64,000 nucleotides of DNA from Smittium mucronatum (taxonomy: Eukaryota; Kickxellomycota; Harpellomycetes; Harpellales; Legeriomycetaceae): NCBI GenBank assembly GCA_001953115.1, contig LSSL01000127.1:1-64000 (forward strand), in the 5' to 3' direction. The translations under genes were made by a program, and so were the position numbers. The notes under the pieces are model-generated. The model saw only the letters and a list, made by a program, of their open reading frames with translations. It did no database searches and was not told the DNA's origin. Each line of letters begins with the position of its first letter. Position 1 is the first letter of the stretch. Below are positions 49,735-63,430 of this stretch, piece by piece.

Positions 49735-50350
49735 AAATTAATTTTTTTGCAACATATATTGATGATTTATATATTCTTGATTCAAATGAAAAAAAACTAT
49801 TACTCTTATACTTAGAGCATATTTATAAATCTGAGAAAAATCGATGATTATTTTCTAAATTTTATGTAAATTGGTAAATTGAGATATAAGAATTCTATTA
49901 AAAAGGATAAAAAATCTTCTTTTTGAGGATCGCGGGATAGTTATATCTGAAACCTGAGTATATAGCTCTATAAAGATATTAAAATATACAGCTTAAAAAG
50001 GTTAAATAATCTAAAAATCATTTAAATCATCTGAAAATTTAATAAAGATAATAGATTAATATTCTTATCTTATTTTAAACTTTTTTATGAATCAGATAAT
50101 CTTTTCTTTCCCTAAGAATCTAGTTTCAAGCTTCATCTAGAAAGTAATAAAGATGATGTTTTTCTGGAACAAGAATTTTTTTTATTGAAGCAACAAAACG
50201 GGAAAAAATATGTCTTTATCCATTTAATCAACCATAAAAATGTCGCTCATTGTAAAATATGAAGCTATAAACCGTTTAAATCTAAAAAATTTAACGGTTT
50301 TGTACCTGAAATTATGGCCAAGATAATTTATGATCCACCATAAAAGAACT
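49735..50350 (+). pseudogene. Coding relic with YIDD motif, possible reverse transcriptase
   Basis: The plus strand from about 49735 reads KINFFATYIDDLYILDSNEK then KLLLLYLEHIYKSEKN, which resembles the catalytic YxDD strand and following helix of an LTR-type (Ty3-like) reverse transcriptase. Further on, 50138-50348 gives SNKDDVFLEQEFFLLKQQ, NGKKYVFIHLINHKNVAHCK and FNGFVPEIMAKIIYDPP, which I cannot place. Between them the frames are broken. One short motif is weak evidence in DNA this biased in composition, so treat this as a possible relic only. Confidence 0.3.
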
Positions 50351-50359
50351 TTTATTATA

Positions 50360-52140
50360 TTATGGGAAATTTCATAATATTGAAAAAACTATTAAGAGGA
50401 AAATTATTTTGATGTTTGGGTGCTTTATTAAATATTTTTTACCATATTTCTACATTCTAACTCCAGTTAAAAATTCATTCAGATAAACAAAAATATTTTA
50501 AACGAAGATTAAAAAACCCAGATAAGACGAAAATTTAATAAAAAAAATATTAGATATAGCTTTATAATAAATTACTGAAAACGATATATGGGAAAAAACA
50601 TCACTTTTAAATCGTAGTTTTGACTTTTTAATTTCAGATAGTACTTTATATATATTTTTTTAAATTTAAGATTAAAAAGACCTCATATATACGCTTTTTT
50701 TATCTATTTCTAATAAAAAAAAACTTGCTCGTCTAATAAAAACTCATAAAATAAAAAATAATTTTTTTCATTTTTTATTGAAATCATAAAGAAATATACT
50801 AGTATTATTTGATTTTTTATATTTTCAATCTTAAAATCTTCACTATAATTTGTAAATTGTTCTGTTTTTCGATTTAAAAATGTTAATTTTCAGGGTTTGT
50901 AATTTTTCAATAGATTAATTGAATAACCATCATCTTATTTCTTAAAAACTATCAGCACATTGCTGGAAAATTCGCAGTAAATAGATGGAAAAAATAATTT
51001 TTTTACTGAAATTCTCCATTTTATATTTTTATTTTGGTGCCATAAGATGTTTTAATAATTTGAGTCTCTATATTAACACTTCTAAATTTTCTAGAGTGAT
51101 TATTTAATTTTTAATCATCTTCTTTCATCCTTTTTTTACCTGTCACCTTAAAGTGCACAATTAAAAACAAAAATAATAATAAAACATCTTTATTTTGAAA
51201 AATAAATGAAAAAAATAGCAAAAAATTTATTATTTTAATCTTTTATTTAAAAAAAATTGATTGATTGGTTAAATAAATTCAATATATTTGCACAATTGTA
51301 AGCTTTGATGCTCTTTTATTTATAATAATCAACCTTGAATATTAAATTAAGTAATAGTAATAGTTTTAAAACCTATGATTTAAAAATATCAAAATAAATA
51401 TGTCAAATATTCATATTTTTTGTTTTTGATTATAAAATTCTCTGAATTTTGAAAAATACTATTTTCCTGTTCTAAGAATGTTAATTTTTTCAATTTAAAA
51501 ACTTCAAACTGTAAAATGAATAAATTTAAAATTGATAAAGCATTGAAATTAAAAATTCTCATTCATTAAGTAAAAAATGGTCACATCTAATTTTTGAATC
51601 GCCCAAACAATAACTAATAACCCTCCATTAATTATTGAAAATTATATGTATGTATTTATAAATATTAAGTGATTGATAAACCTAAGTGATTGATTTTTTT
51701 TTTGATCGTCTGATAAATTTAAGTGGGTATGATTTTATTTTATTGATTCTGAAATTCGAGTGGATTGAAATTTATTATGAAATGTTGATAATTTAAATTT
51801 AAAATTATTTTTCTAAAAATAAAATAAAAAATAGAAAAAAAGAAATTACATATTATGACCAACAGAATTAATTAATTATGTAAATCGGATATATTTTATA
51901 AAATATGAATCTTCTGTAAATTAGGAATAATAATATATTTATAACTATAAAAAAAAACAAAATTTGGTATGAAAAAAATGATAATTTAGCCATTTATAAC
52001 TTTAATTAAGATAATGAATAAAATAAATTTGAATTAGGAAAAAAGATAAAAAATTAATTCCAAATTTTTATTAAATTGAGTAGTAAGATAAAGAAATTTT
52101 ATATATGTTTATATATTATTTGAAAATTCTGATGCTGTTT
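50360..52140. other. A+T-rich region, nothing recognised
   Basis: No frame, repeat or motif above noise. Confidence 0.5.
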
Positions 52141-52154
52141 TAATTTTTGTTCCG

Positions 52155-52400
52155 ATGGCTACCGCTGTCAACCAGATTGTGAATTTTTTTCCAATTCTAA
52201 ATGTTATCGCAATGGTTGATGTTCCTTCAATTGCATTTCTTGTTGATAATACTGCTAATAATGAGATTGAAATTTCTGAAACTGTTGCAAATGCAAATTA
52301 TAAAACGGTTTTCGCTGTTTCTTCGGTTTTAAATAACTATGTTTGGAATTATGCAATTTTCAAAAAATATTTTCCTTTGCTTTCGCATTTAAATTTTTGA
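52155..52400 (+). CDS. Short frame of 81 codons, uncertain
   Basis: An ATG-to-TGA frame in a patch that is less A+T-rich than its flanks, with an Ala/Val/Asn-rich product (ATAVNQIVNFFPILNVIAMV, ISETVANANYKTVFAVSSVL). Hydrophobic stretches alternate with polar ones, but no signal peptide or transmembrane pattern is clear. The opposite strand reads similarly well in part (FAFATVSEISISLLAVLSTR), so the coding strand is uncertain. No homologous family is recognised and no intron signals were resolved. It could be an exon fragment, a relic or chance. Confidence 0.25.
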   Translation: MATAVNQIVNFFPILNVIAMVDVPSIAFLVDNTANNEIEISETVANANYKTVFAVSSVLNNYVWNYAIFKKYFPLLSHLNF

Positions 52401-52409
52401 TTTTATGAA

Positions 52410-55400
52410 AAAAATTCTTTAATTTTTTTGTTTTTTATATCTATCAAACAAAATTTTAATTTATTGAAATTTATAGCAAAAAATGATTTAATAAATTTGA
52501 AATTATGAAATTTTCAATATTTTCATTTTTAAATTATATTTTTATTTAGAAATAAATTTACTATAAAAAATTAAAGTGTAGTAAATAAATAAAAGGAAAG
52601 ACTAAAAAAACACAAGTTAGCTTTTCTAATTTTGCTATATATATTTTTAAACTATACTGGATTTTTTCTAAAATAATTTAATAATTATTAAAAATAGAGC
52701 ATATCTAATGATTGGATGAAATTATTGATTTTTTTTATGGTTAAATAATTTCAAAAAAGGACAAGATGACTGATTTTTCTTAAGACTTAAATTATAAAAT
52801 TTTACGAGTAAATAAAACTTGGATAAATCTATTCCTAATATACAAGGATCGTTTAAAATTTGAATATTTTTTTATTCAAAAAAAAAATAAATAAAGAAAA
52901 AGGGGATGTAAAAATCAAATTTTAACTCTACACTAAATTTATATATAAAAAGTTATATATACAAAAAATTTACATAAAGCAGAATAGTAATAATAGCAAC
53001 AGTTAAAATATTAAAAAAATTCTAAAATTGTCTTTTTGTTTAGTAAACTTTCTAAATTTAATAAATATTCAATATTAACTTTTCCGATCTTTAATCCCTA
53101 ATTCTATTTTCCTGTATGGATATTCATAATTAAAGTTTAAATTAATTAATTAAACATATTTTTGATATCTTCTTTAAATCTTTTTTCAATTTTTTTTATA
53201 GAAAGATTAAACAAATAGTTATAATTAAATAAATAGTGCAATTTTATTCTCATTATTTTAAAAACCTTTGATTAAAAGAAAAAAAAAAAATTTTTTCCTA
53301 TTAAAAAAATTTTCTTGTTTTAAAACTCACAATTTTATGTTAAAAGGGATATATATTAATAATTTCAGATTATTATTTGAAAATTCTCTTTTTTAATTAA
53401 AGAAATTCCATTAAAAAATTTCGGATTCGGATTTTTACTTTCCATATCATTTTGATAAAAGAAAATTTTTAATTTTTAAATAATCGAATTTATTAATTTT
53501 TCGTTACATTAGTTAATGAAATCAAAATAAATTTTTTTTATTTTGATTATTTTATTTTTTAATTTAAATATCATCTTAGTATAATAGAAGAAATGTGAAA
53601 AAAACGCATATTGAATAGACTTAATTCTATAAAACACTTTTAATTGATGATAATAATTCTTTTTTATTTCATATTTCAGAAATAAACCAAAAATAAGCTT
53701 TAAAAAAATCTAATACTTCCTATATTATAATATATTAATTGTATAATTCGCTTCTCAATATCTAAAATCTTATTTATTTTTAGTTAAAACTTTTAATTTA
53801 TATTAATTTAATAGCGAAAAAAACAAACCACGTAATTTACCAATAAAAAATCTTTATCTAAAAACCATTTTGTTTTAAAAAAATTTTAAATAAAATAAAA
53901 CTGAAAAAGCTAAAGAATTAAATTTTAGCAAAGAAAATATATTTTCAACCAAGGAAAGATTTTCTATCATTTCAACTTCTAAACTTATGGCTATATAGAC
54001 CTGAATTTTGAATGATAATATTTTAATGTGTTATATCCTAAATATGGCTTTAAATTTTAAAATTTTCGGGAGAATGCTAAATTTATATTCTAAAAGTGAG
54101 GTTTAAACTTTATTTAATAAATGTATTAAGAAGAATTGGTCTTTAATATTTAAATATGGAAATAAATTGGTATATATAGATAATAATATGATCTTTATGA
54201 AATAATTAATACAAAATTATGAAAAAATAACTCATTTGTCACAAATAATGAAACTTTTCATCTCACGACCAATTTTTCATTACTAAGCTGTTATCAGATA
54301 ACGTTTTTAATGAATAATGTTTAATTTTTGGTGGAAAAACTACACTATTATAATTGGAGCGTTGATTATTTAATATTGAATTAAAATTAAAAATTAAAAA
54401 TCTTTTAAACTAACAATGTATTATAAAAATGAATAAATTTTATAATTTATGTCAACGCCGATGCAAGAAGATTAAGTTTACATCGATGAAAATTCATCTT
54501 ATATCTGTTTTAATCATTTTTTTTGCTATAAATATTAAAATTAAAAATGCTGGTTATCTTTATCAAAATAAAAGCTTTTGAATTAACTTTAAGAACTAAA
54601 TTTTATTAAATTTTATTTGCTATAAATAAAAAGTGACAATAAATAAAGTTTTGATGGAGTGTTTTAGGTAATCTTATCTTAATTTGATAAAAATTAGTAT
54701 AAATAGAGCTGTATTTGGGATTTAGAATTTAATATCTACATGAAATTATCTATTAATTCTTTCTGATTAGAATAAGTGTCATTTTTTTTATAAAAAAAAA
54801 TGAATTTTGTAATATTTATTGAGTAAATTGAAAATTATGCTAATTATAAATCAAAAAATAGTATTCGTACTAATTCATATAAATTAAAATATTTATATGA
54901 ATAAAATTAAACAATTTAATGCTTTATGACTCTTATGTTGTTAAATTATAACTTTTTTAGTTTCATGAGACAACAAGCTACCATAAATAATTTCGTGCAA
55001 TATAGAAATTAAAAATTCAAGTCTGAAAATTTTTTAAAATTCTATTTGAAAGATTATATGTATTTAAACTACAATTTTTCGTTTTGATATAAACACAACT
55101 CCTAAAAATTAATCCTAAATGATTAATGATATTATTGGATGTTAATATAGTATAGTGAAATTAGAGTTTCTAATTTGGTGAAATGACCAATAAATACATG
55201 GGTCAATAAGATTTTAATCCAATTTTAATTCTGAATAATTAAAACTGCAAAATGAAATGAAAATTGTATAAAAAGGAAATTAATTTGATTATTAAGATAA
55301 ATAAATATTTATTGAATTACTAGGAAATTTTCGCTTCATATATATTAAATATATCCCTATAAAAAATTTTTGAAAATTATAAATAATAAATATTTGGTAA

Positions 55401-58400
55401 TTTTATTGTGATAACAATAATAAAGTCGATTAAAATAGTGTTTTAATTTGAATCTCATATATTTTAATGTATGATAAGTAACTCAATTCCATATTTACAT
55501 CCTATGGGATTTCTTTTTCTCCTGAAATAAGTTTTTTTTTTGTTTTTTTCTGGAGAAATTAAATTTAGCCTTCGGCGTTCTTGAATTTTTCCCTTTTTAT
55601 ATTAAAAATTATTTTTCTTTATCACTTATTTTTATAAATAGATATTTAATTCATTCTAACTGAATCATAAAACTTTATTTTTTAGTTCAAAACATGTGAA
55701 TTTTTTTTATATATTTGACAAAGTTAAAAAAAATCTATGAAACACTATATATATCATCAACGAATTCCATATGGTTGTATATTATTGCCTTAAAAACGCA
55801 CTTTAATATCTTCAAAAAAAAACATCAAAAACGATTCTTTCACTATTATTTTTTTTTTCCAAATGCATTCCAAATTTGCAACCCCTAATCATTACTAGGT
55901 AGAATTATTTCCATTATCTTGAGAATAAATATTTCCTTTTTTTTTTTGAGCTATACCACCCTAAAAATATTTTCTGATCACAAATAATTTTTCTCCCATA
56001 AAGTACTATTGTTTAATACAAAAAAGATTTATTCTATAATATCCTACTGACTTTTTAACGACTTCATATGTAAATTAGCCATATTATCATTAACCTAAAT
56101 ATATTACACAGAAACTTGAGCTTTGGGACTTATAATTGCACATCATCCATTATGAATATTGGCAATCTCTGTCAACAAAATATCTACAATTTTTCCCACT
56201 AAAAAACAGCTTTTCATCCTGAAATAATACAGACAGTCTGTTTATGAAGAAGAAAGCACATTCAAAAATTTATATTTAAAATTTGTTACTCTTATTTAGA
56301 GAACATATATAATGATTGATTGGTAGCTTTATTACTATTTCAGCTGAATAATTTACAATATTACATAAAAAGGTACAAAAAATACCGATATCTCACCCCA
56401 TTTTATCGTTTTTATAATAATTTTTAAATATCTCAAAATAATAATCATCTTATCCTTTGAAAAAATTTAATATTATACCTCTTTTCATTTCATCATTGAT
56501 TGATTTTTTCCCTCTCAAATTGAATAAACTTCATTTAATTCATTTATAATGAATATAGCTAAAAAAAAATAAGTGCCTCTTAAGTTTTTGGATTCCAAGT
56601 TGTAATAATTAGGTTTTTAATAATCATACTTGCTTTTATATTTGTATTTTTTATTTTATCTAAAAATAAAACAAACGATAACGACCTTTTTATTCATTGA
56701 ATTGATTTTTTGGGATATTTTTGGCTTTTTATCAATTTTTTTAATAAATTTTTAGGATTTATTGAATAATTTTAAAGCTAGATAATTTAATTAAAGATAT
56801 GTGATATATTTATTTTTTATAATAAAAAAAATTTTATACTGAATAATAAACAACATTATATCAATTTTAAATCAATTCATATTATTGAAAGGATAGAGAA
56901 AATATGCGATTAAAGCTAAATAATATTATTTAGTTTTACGAGCGTGATTTTTAAATCACGAAAATAAATAATATTTATAAAAATATCATATTTCTCTCAA
57001 ACAAGAATAGTAATTTGGTTATTAAAACTTGAAATAAATTTTCCGGAATTTATTTTTTAAAGTGCGTATTATCTAATTTAAAAATTGAAAAACGTGACAT
57101 CCAGTTTATATAATACTTCTAAAAATATATAAATGTATTTTTTATGAAGCTTTTTCCCATAATGAAAAACATCAAATATATAGAATAAGTTTCCAGCCAT
57201 TTTCAAATGATTAGATTGGTATCAGAACTATTTTCATATTATCAATTCACATAATAAACACTGATTATTCTTTTTTACCAATAAATAAAAAGAATTAAAT
57301 TTTAAATTTTTTGAAGCATAAGTTTAAGAAATACACGAATTTCATTTTCAAAACAAACTTAATCATGTAAAATGATAGATAGAAAAATTAGACGAAGCTT
57401 TAGTATGAAAATAGTCATGGAACCGATTAAATTCCTCTTTTTTAATTAGATATTTCTATAATTACGCTATATTTTAATAATTCTCTGTTATTTTTGAAAC
57501 GATTTGAATTAGTATTCAATTTAATATAATTTAATGATTTATTTTTTTTATTTATTAAACGAATATTGAAATATAAAGATTAAATCATCATACTTCATAT
57601 TAAATCTATTTGGATGCTAATTACCAAAAGAAAATTACACCCTTTTAATAATAATTACATCAAATTAGGCATCACATTACTTTCAACATATATTGTGGTA
57701 AATTCTTTTTATGAGATGAAAATTTCCGAGTAAAATTTTCTGATTTTTTAATATGTATGCATTTCGCCAAAAAAATAAAAATAATATTGGGGAAATTATC
57801 TTAATGAAGATTTTCAATGAATCGATTTCTAAAAAAATCTGCTTTTCGATAAATATATAGTTTATTGGAATAAAAAATAATTTGCAACTTAATTAGATAT
57901 ATTAGGATATTTTGCAAATATTGAATACTTTTAGTAATTTCGATTCAGTTTAACAAAAACTTATCTATAAAAATTAAAAATATATATCATTAAAAAATCA
58001 ATTTTTTTTATAATATCCCAAATTTAATAACTACCGGTGTTATTAATGAAAATATTCTACAAAAGATAATATTTCGAAAATATCTTTTTTTGAGATTTAA
58101 ATAATTTTTAATAGTGGTTTAAATATTTCCTAAAAAAATAAAGATAAAATTATTTACTCGATAATTATTGTTTCTCATTTTTTTAATAATAAGTTTATAA
58201 TTTAAATTTTTAAAAAACCAATAATCTTCATAATGACATTTGATATAATTAAATATCAGGTATAATGCAAAAAAATCAATATAAAATTTTCTAATTTCAA
58301 AGATAGTCTCTTATTTAATCAGAACGAAACCCCATTTATTTTACTAAAACCGGTAAGTTTTTTTTCTACATTAAATTAATAGATGATATTCAAAAAAGGC

Positions 58401-60940
58401 ACGAAATTATTTAAATCGCGATTGAAATGAGTTATACAGTATAAATTTTATATTTTTCTATGTAAATTAATTTCTTTAATTTTTTTAAGAGATATTGTTA
58501 TTAATTTTACCAAATTTATGTCAAATTAATTCATACATGCTGTCATATCAACTTAAACATCTCTACTATATAAAAATTAATAAATTTTATCTAAAAAAAT
58601 CTAGCCAATTATAAATCATTAATGATATTTATTGGATATTTTCCAAAAAAATACACATCTCTTTCTATATTGTAACCTATTTTTGGATTTGTAATTAAAT
58701 ATTTATTTAATTTTACATCTATATTTTAATTTATTTTAAATAAAAAAAATGGTCTCCATTAGTATTATTTATCTCGAAAAATTCGATTATTTCTAATATT
58801 TAGTTCGTTAAATATATCTAATTACAGAATTTTCCATAGTTCTGGTAATTTAATTGAAAAATTAAATTTTCTTTTAAAAAAATGAAGAAATAGTACTATA
58901 ACTGATGTTCTTTTCTATTTTTATTGGCTTGGTGGTTATTAATATATTTAAAGGCAATTTTTTAATATTTTCCAGATAATTTAAAAAAATTTGTAAGTTT
59001 TTTTTTATCCATCTATTTTTATTAGATTAAAAATAATTTAACTAATAAAATGAATAAATATTTAATTATTTGTATTAAGGTCTATTAAAACGAATGAAAA
59101 ATTTTCTTCTTTATTTTTTTTGTGATAAATTGTATAAAAATAAAATTTTGATAAATTTATTTAGCAAAAATTATTGTATAAGTAAAATTTTATGTGCATT
59201 GAATATATTTATCGACATATACTTCCAAATTTAAACATTACTTATCTATAAATAAAAAATGGCTAAAATAAAAATATTAATCAAGACTTTCAGTACCTAT
59301 ATCCATCGCAAACGCAAAAAAGGATGAGTTCCATTTCTAATAGACTTATTATAAACGAAAAAAAACCTCCCGGAAGGCCTTAAAAGGTAAAAAAAAATGC
59401 ATCTCTTATGATTAGAAAATTACGTAACTTTCAGTGATATAAAAAAGAAAATTTAAGGAAATTATTTTTCAATTGAATAAATTAAATATGTATTAAATAA
59501 AAATTTCTTTGATTAAAATATTTAAATAATCTAAAATATGAATTAGCGATAAAATAAAACTGACTCTAAGAATGTTTGAAAAAAATTAAGCCTAATGGAT
59601 TTATTCAAATTAATATGTAATTATTTTTTATAGTTTCAGAATATTGATTTTAGAGTTATAAAACTTAACTAATTTTTAAAAGAAAAAAATCTACAAAAAA
59701 TATTATTTATAATAAATAGTCCGGAATATACAATTAAAATTGCACATAAATCATTAAATTTAACTCATAACACACATAATATTAAAAATAACTTACAACG
59801 CAGATAAAATTAAATTAAATATTGCATAAAATTTATATCACACATCACAAAAAAAAATTATCTATAGATCAACACCGCATTTACGCTACCTTATACTATT
59901 GTTCGGATATAAATTTTATCTATGAATATCATTTGATTTTGTATTAAGCATTTTATTTTAGGGTTTTTTTATAATTAGAAAACTCGGCTCATCCCACGAT
60001 TTTCATTTATTCACAACTTTTCGTTTAATATAAAATATTCTTATAAATATTTTTAAATAATTAATAGTCAACATTTGATTTTTTCAAAAGTTTTATTGGA
60101 CTTATATAATTAATATACTTTTAAATTTTGAGATTTTGCAATTTTTGATAATTAAACAGTTGGGAAAAAATTATATGCAATTTTCCAATTGTAAAATAAA
60201 TCTATTTTTATTTAAATAAACTGTATCTTTATTAATTTTTCAGAGCGATTTTAGCCGATTTTGATTTGAAACTTTAGTCGACTTGACTAGTTATAAAATT
60301 AAAAATATGTTATTCTGAATCAATACAATATATTTAGATAAGTCTTAGTCAATTTATTTTAGAATAATTCATTTTAAAAAATTTTAATTCCAAAATAATT
60401 ATCAAACCTCGAATAAAGAACTTTTAGTAAAAACCTCCCTATAAAAAATTTTTTTGTGAGTTTATTCAGTATAAAGACTTAAATTCATAAATAGAAAAAA
60501 ATCAAATTATTATAAAGACATATTTTGTTAATTTTATCGGTATTTGAGACCAAAAATATATGGGTAAAATAAAACAATTGGAAAATTCCAAAATTATGTT
60601 GATTTATTTAGATTTTTTATTTCTAGAAATAAAAAATCAGATCACCCAAATTTTCATTGACTCAATTTAAATTAATATGACAAAAATTATATTTAGTTAC
60701 GTAATTTGTGGGAAAAAATTGAAGCATAACTAATAAACCAATAATTTTACTAGAAATTAACGAGAAAATAAAAAAATTGAAGGCTGTTCGAGTAACCTAA
60801 GGCCTCTTTAGCTATTTTTGATAGGCTATTCTTGCCACACTTTGATTTATTAGTAGATAAATTTTGTTTAGAGTAATAAATAGATAAGATAAAGTGAAAT
60901 GAAATAAAATTTATAAATTATATCTAGTCCTCCCCATGTT
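52410..60940. other. A+T-rich region, nothing recognised
   Basis: About 8.5 kb of very A+T-rich DNA with no frame over 60 codons and no repeat family I can support. The only local structure noted is the dyad CGTGATT-TTTA-AATCACG at about 56944-56961. Confidence 0.5.
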
Positions 60941-60981
60941 CTAATCATTTATTTCTAAATCCCCATTAAGCAATGTTTTTT

Positions 60982-63360
60982 GGGGGGGGTATATTTATGG
61001 TGTTTATTGTCGTTTTTGGGACCTTTGGATCAGAGTAAAATTTGAACATGTTCTTTTGAACCGAATTTCTATAAAAATATTGAGTTTTTTGTAGATTCAG
61101 AGTTTCCGAAATGAATAATGTGGGTATAAGTGCCGTTCAGATTTAATATAATACCTTTTTAAGGTCTCACCGAGCTCCAATCAGTTCGGTGTAGTATTTT
61201 ATTGATTTTTTATCTAGATTTTTATTTATTTATTTTTTGAGATACCATGTGTATTGTGGAGCTATTTACTCGTGCCTTACTTCAATAAATGAAGATTTAG
61301 TCCATCTCAATATAATTTATTTGATTCCTGTCTTTTGGATTAAATAAAATAAAATTGTTTCCGAATTCTTTTTTTGCGTATTTTTTTGTCAAGTTTAAAT
61401 GTAATTGCAGTTTTTTTATTTTGCAGATATGTGGATACTCATCATAAGGTGCCAAAAAAGATGATTTGAATTTTTTTTTCAGTGTTTTTTGGGTATCAAA
61501 GATATAAATAAAATTCATTATATTTCTTTATCTCTGATCGTTCTTCATAGCTTGTTTAACAAATTTGATGCTATAAGGTGGAAAAAACCAAAATTATAAC
61601 AGTTTTCTCGCTCAATTTCATCAATTATGTATTTTTATTTGATCTCCATGAATTTAGATATGATAAAGTTGTACGTATTTCTCAATTATAAATTTATCGC
61701 AGTATCTTTATAATCCTTCTTTTTATACCTTTTAGCAATATAAGTCTCACTAATATAGATTGCAGAGACTGAATCGCATATTTAGTTATTTTTGAATAAA
61801 TTATTCAGAAAGTTGTAAGCCCAAAAGGAAAAGATATTTAATCTTATTTTTTGATTTGGTCTATAAAAAGAGACATATTTGGTGGGTTTAGATGTGATGG
61901 AATGTTTTTTTGTGTGGATTTGATATAAATTTTTTTGATGTATTCTCTATTTAGTATTAGTTTTATCAAATAATTTACTAGATCATTTTTGAGCCACTCA
62001 TTCCAATGACAATTTATTATTTTTGTATGCAGAATCAGATGAATTTTTTTAGGATACTCATTTCCGAATATTATTGAGAATTATGTCCAATTTTTTTCTT
62101 TTATGACTATAATTTGTCTAATATTATGTATTCTAAATTATTTTTCATATTTCAAGTAACTAAGAGAGTTTAAGGGGGTATTTATTGTTTGCCTTAGATG
62201 GAGAGATGCAAAAAAAAATTTATTCCTTATCTATTTTTTAGTGTTTTTTGTACCGATGGTATCTTTAATTTCTTTTCTCACTGATTAAATATTTCTAAAA
62301 TTCTATTCGGAATTGATTCCGCTTTTAATATATTTAAAAGAAAATCTGGTTTTATTCAACTTATTTATTTTTTTATATATATCTTTTAATTGCTTTAAAA
62401 TATTTCACCATGGTTTTCTTGAAACCCCTTTTTGTTTTCTAGTGTTGGCAAAACATTTCAAAACAGTTTTTTATAGGAACTTTGGCTGCTACTGCAGAAG
62501 CTGTTATTATAGTTAATTCTTTGCTTATTTTTTCCCCCTTTTTTTTCACTATGACTTAGGATTACTCGTAAACTTAGTTTATTTTTCCACTGATATATTG
62601 AATCAATAATGAACTTGGCTGGATTAAACCTTGTTCATTTTCTATTATTTTTTTGAGGAGTATGTAATCTCTGAAAAATCTTAGTACACTCTTCATTTTT
62701 CCAAAAGTATCAGGTCGTGCAAGTTTTGTTTTTTTGGTATGGCGGAATCCGGAGCTGGAAATGGAACTTTTTTTAAAAATATTATGCTTTATCATACTGA
62801 ATTTTATTGTATTTTTTCACTTTTGTCTTAATTTATGCAAGTCTGAAGAGATCCTGTGGGATTCGATTTAAATCTTCAATAAATGGCTTAACCTCGGATT
62901 TTTTCGGATTTGATATTTATTTTGACCCTCTTAATATATTCTCAATGTGGATTAGAATTTCGGTGAGGTCGATTATGTGTTTTTTTGCATCTGCTAGAAT
63001 CTTTTCATATTTAGTCGACTTTTAGTTAAACCGATTTATTTTATTTATTATTTGGTTTTAAATCTCCTTCTCTTGGTTTTGGGTGTCTTTATTTAATTTC
63101 AGAAAATTATCTTGAGGCAATGTATTAATTACAGTTGTTTTTTGAAGTTATTGAGTGATTCTCTGGGCTATTATTCCAGGAGCCGAGCTTTTATAATTCA
63201 CCATAAGTGAATAGATATTTTTTTAGGATTGAATTCGACCTGGATTCTTGTGTTCCGTTTTTTAGTAAATATTGCAGAGCCACTTTGAGGTTTGAATTTT
63301 GATTCCTAAAATTTTTTAAATCCGCTTTTTTTCTGTTTTTTGTTGCTATTTACTGGAATT
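60982..63360 (-). pseudogene. Long decayed retroelement-like frame
   Basis: Over about 2.3 kb the minus strand reads as one protein with stops and a few frame changes. From 63360: IQTSKWLCNIY, APGIIAQRITQ, TVINTLPQDNFLKLNKDTQNQ and KYEKILADAKKHIIDLTEIL, which would form a helical, Gln/Lys-rich region. After a frame change, 62574-62795 is open (HTKKTKLARPDTFGKMKSV, FFRDYILLKKIIENEQGLIQ). Relics continue (SITSKPTKYVSFYRPNQK) to 61297-61518, open for 73 codons with LAPYDEYPHICKIKKLQLHL and NNFILFNPKDRNQINYIEMD. Many stops in the first part are TAA in a context of Gln codons. The adjacent DIRS copy and the overall look suggest a retroelement protein such as a LINE first ORF, but no diagnostic domain was seen. 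Confidence 0.45.
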
Positions 63361-63430
63361 TTACATATTAATTGGATATTTATTTTCCGATTATTTTTTA
63401 AAAAAATTATTTATAAGCGAGAAATGTGTT

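Noticed and set aside
60982..63360. An alternative genetic code with TAA/TAG read as Gln
   Set aside because: The decayed frame tempted this reading, but the intact reductase uses a standard stop and the relics also contain TGA stops and frameshifts, so decay is the simpler explanation.
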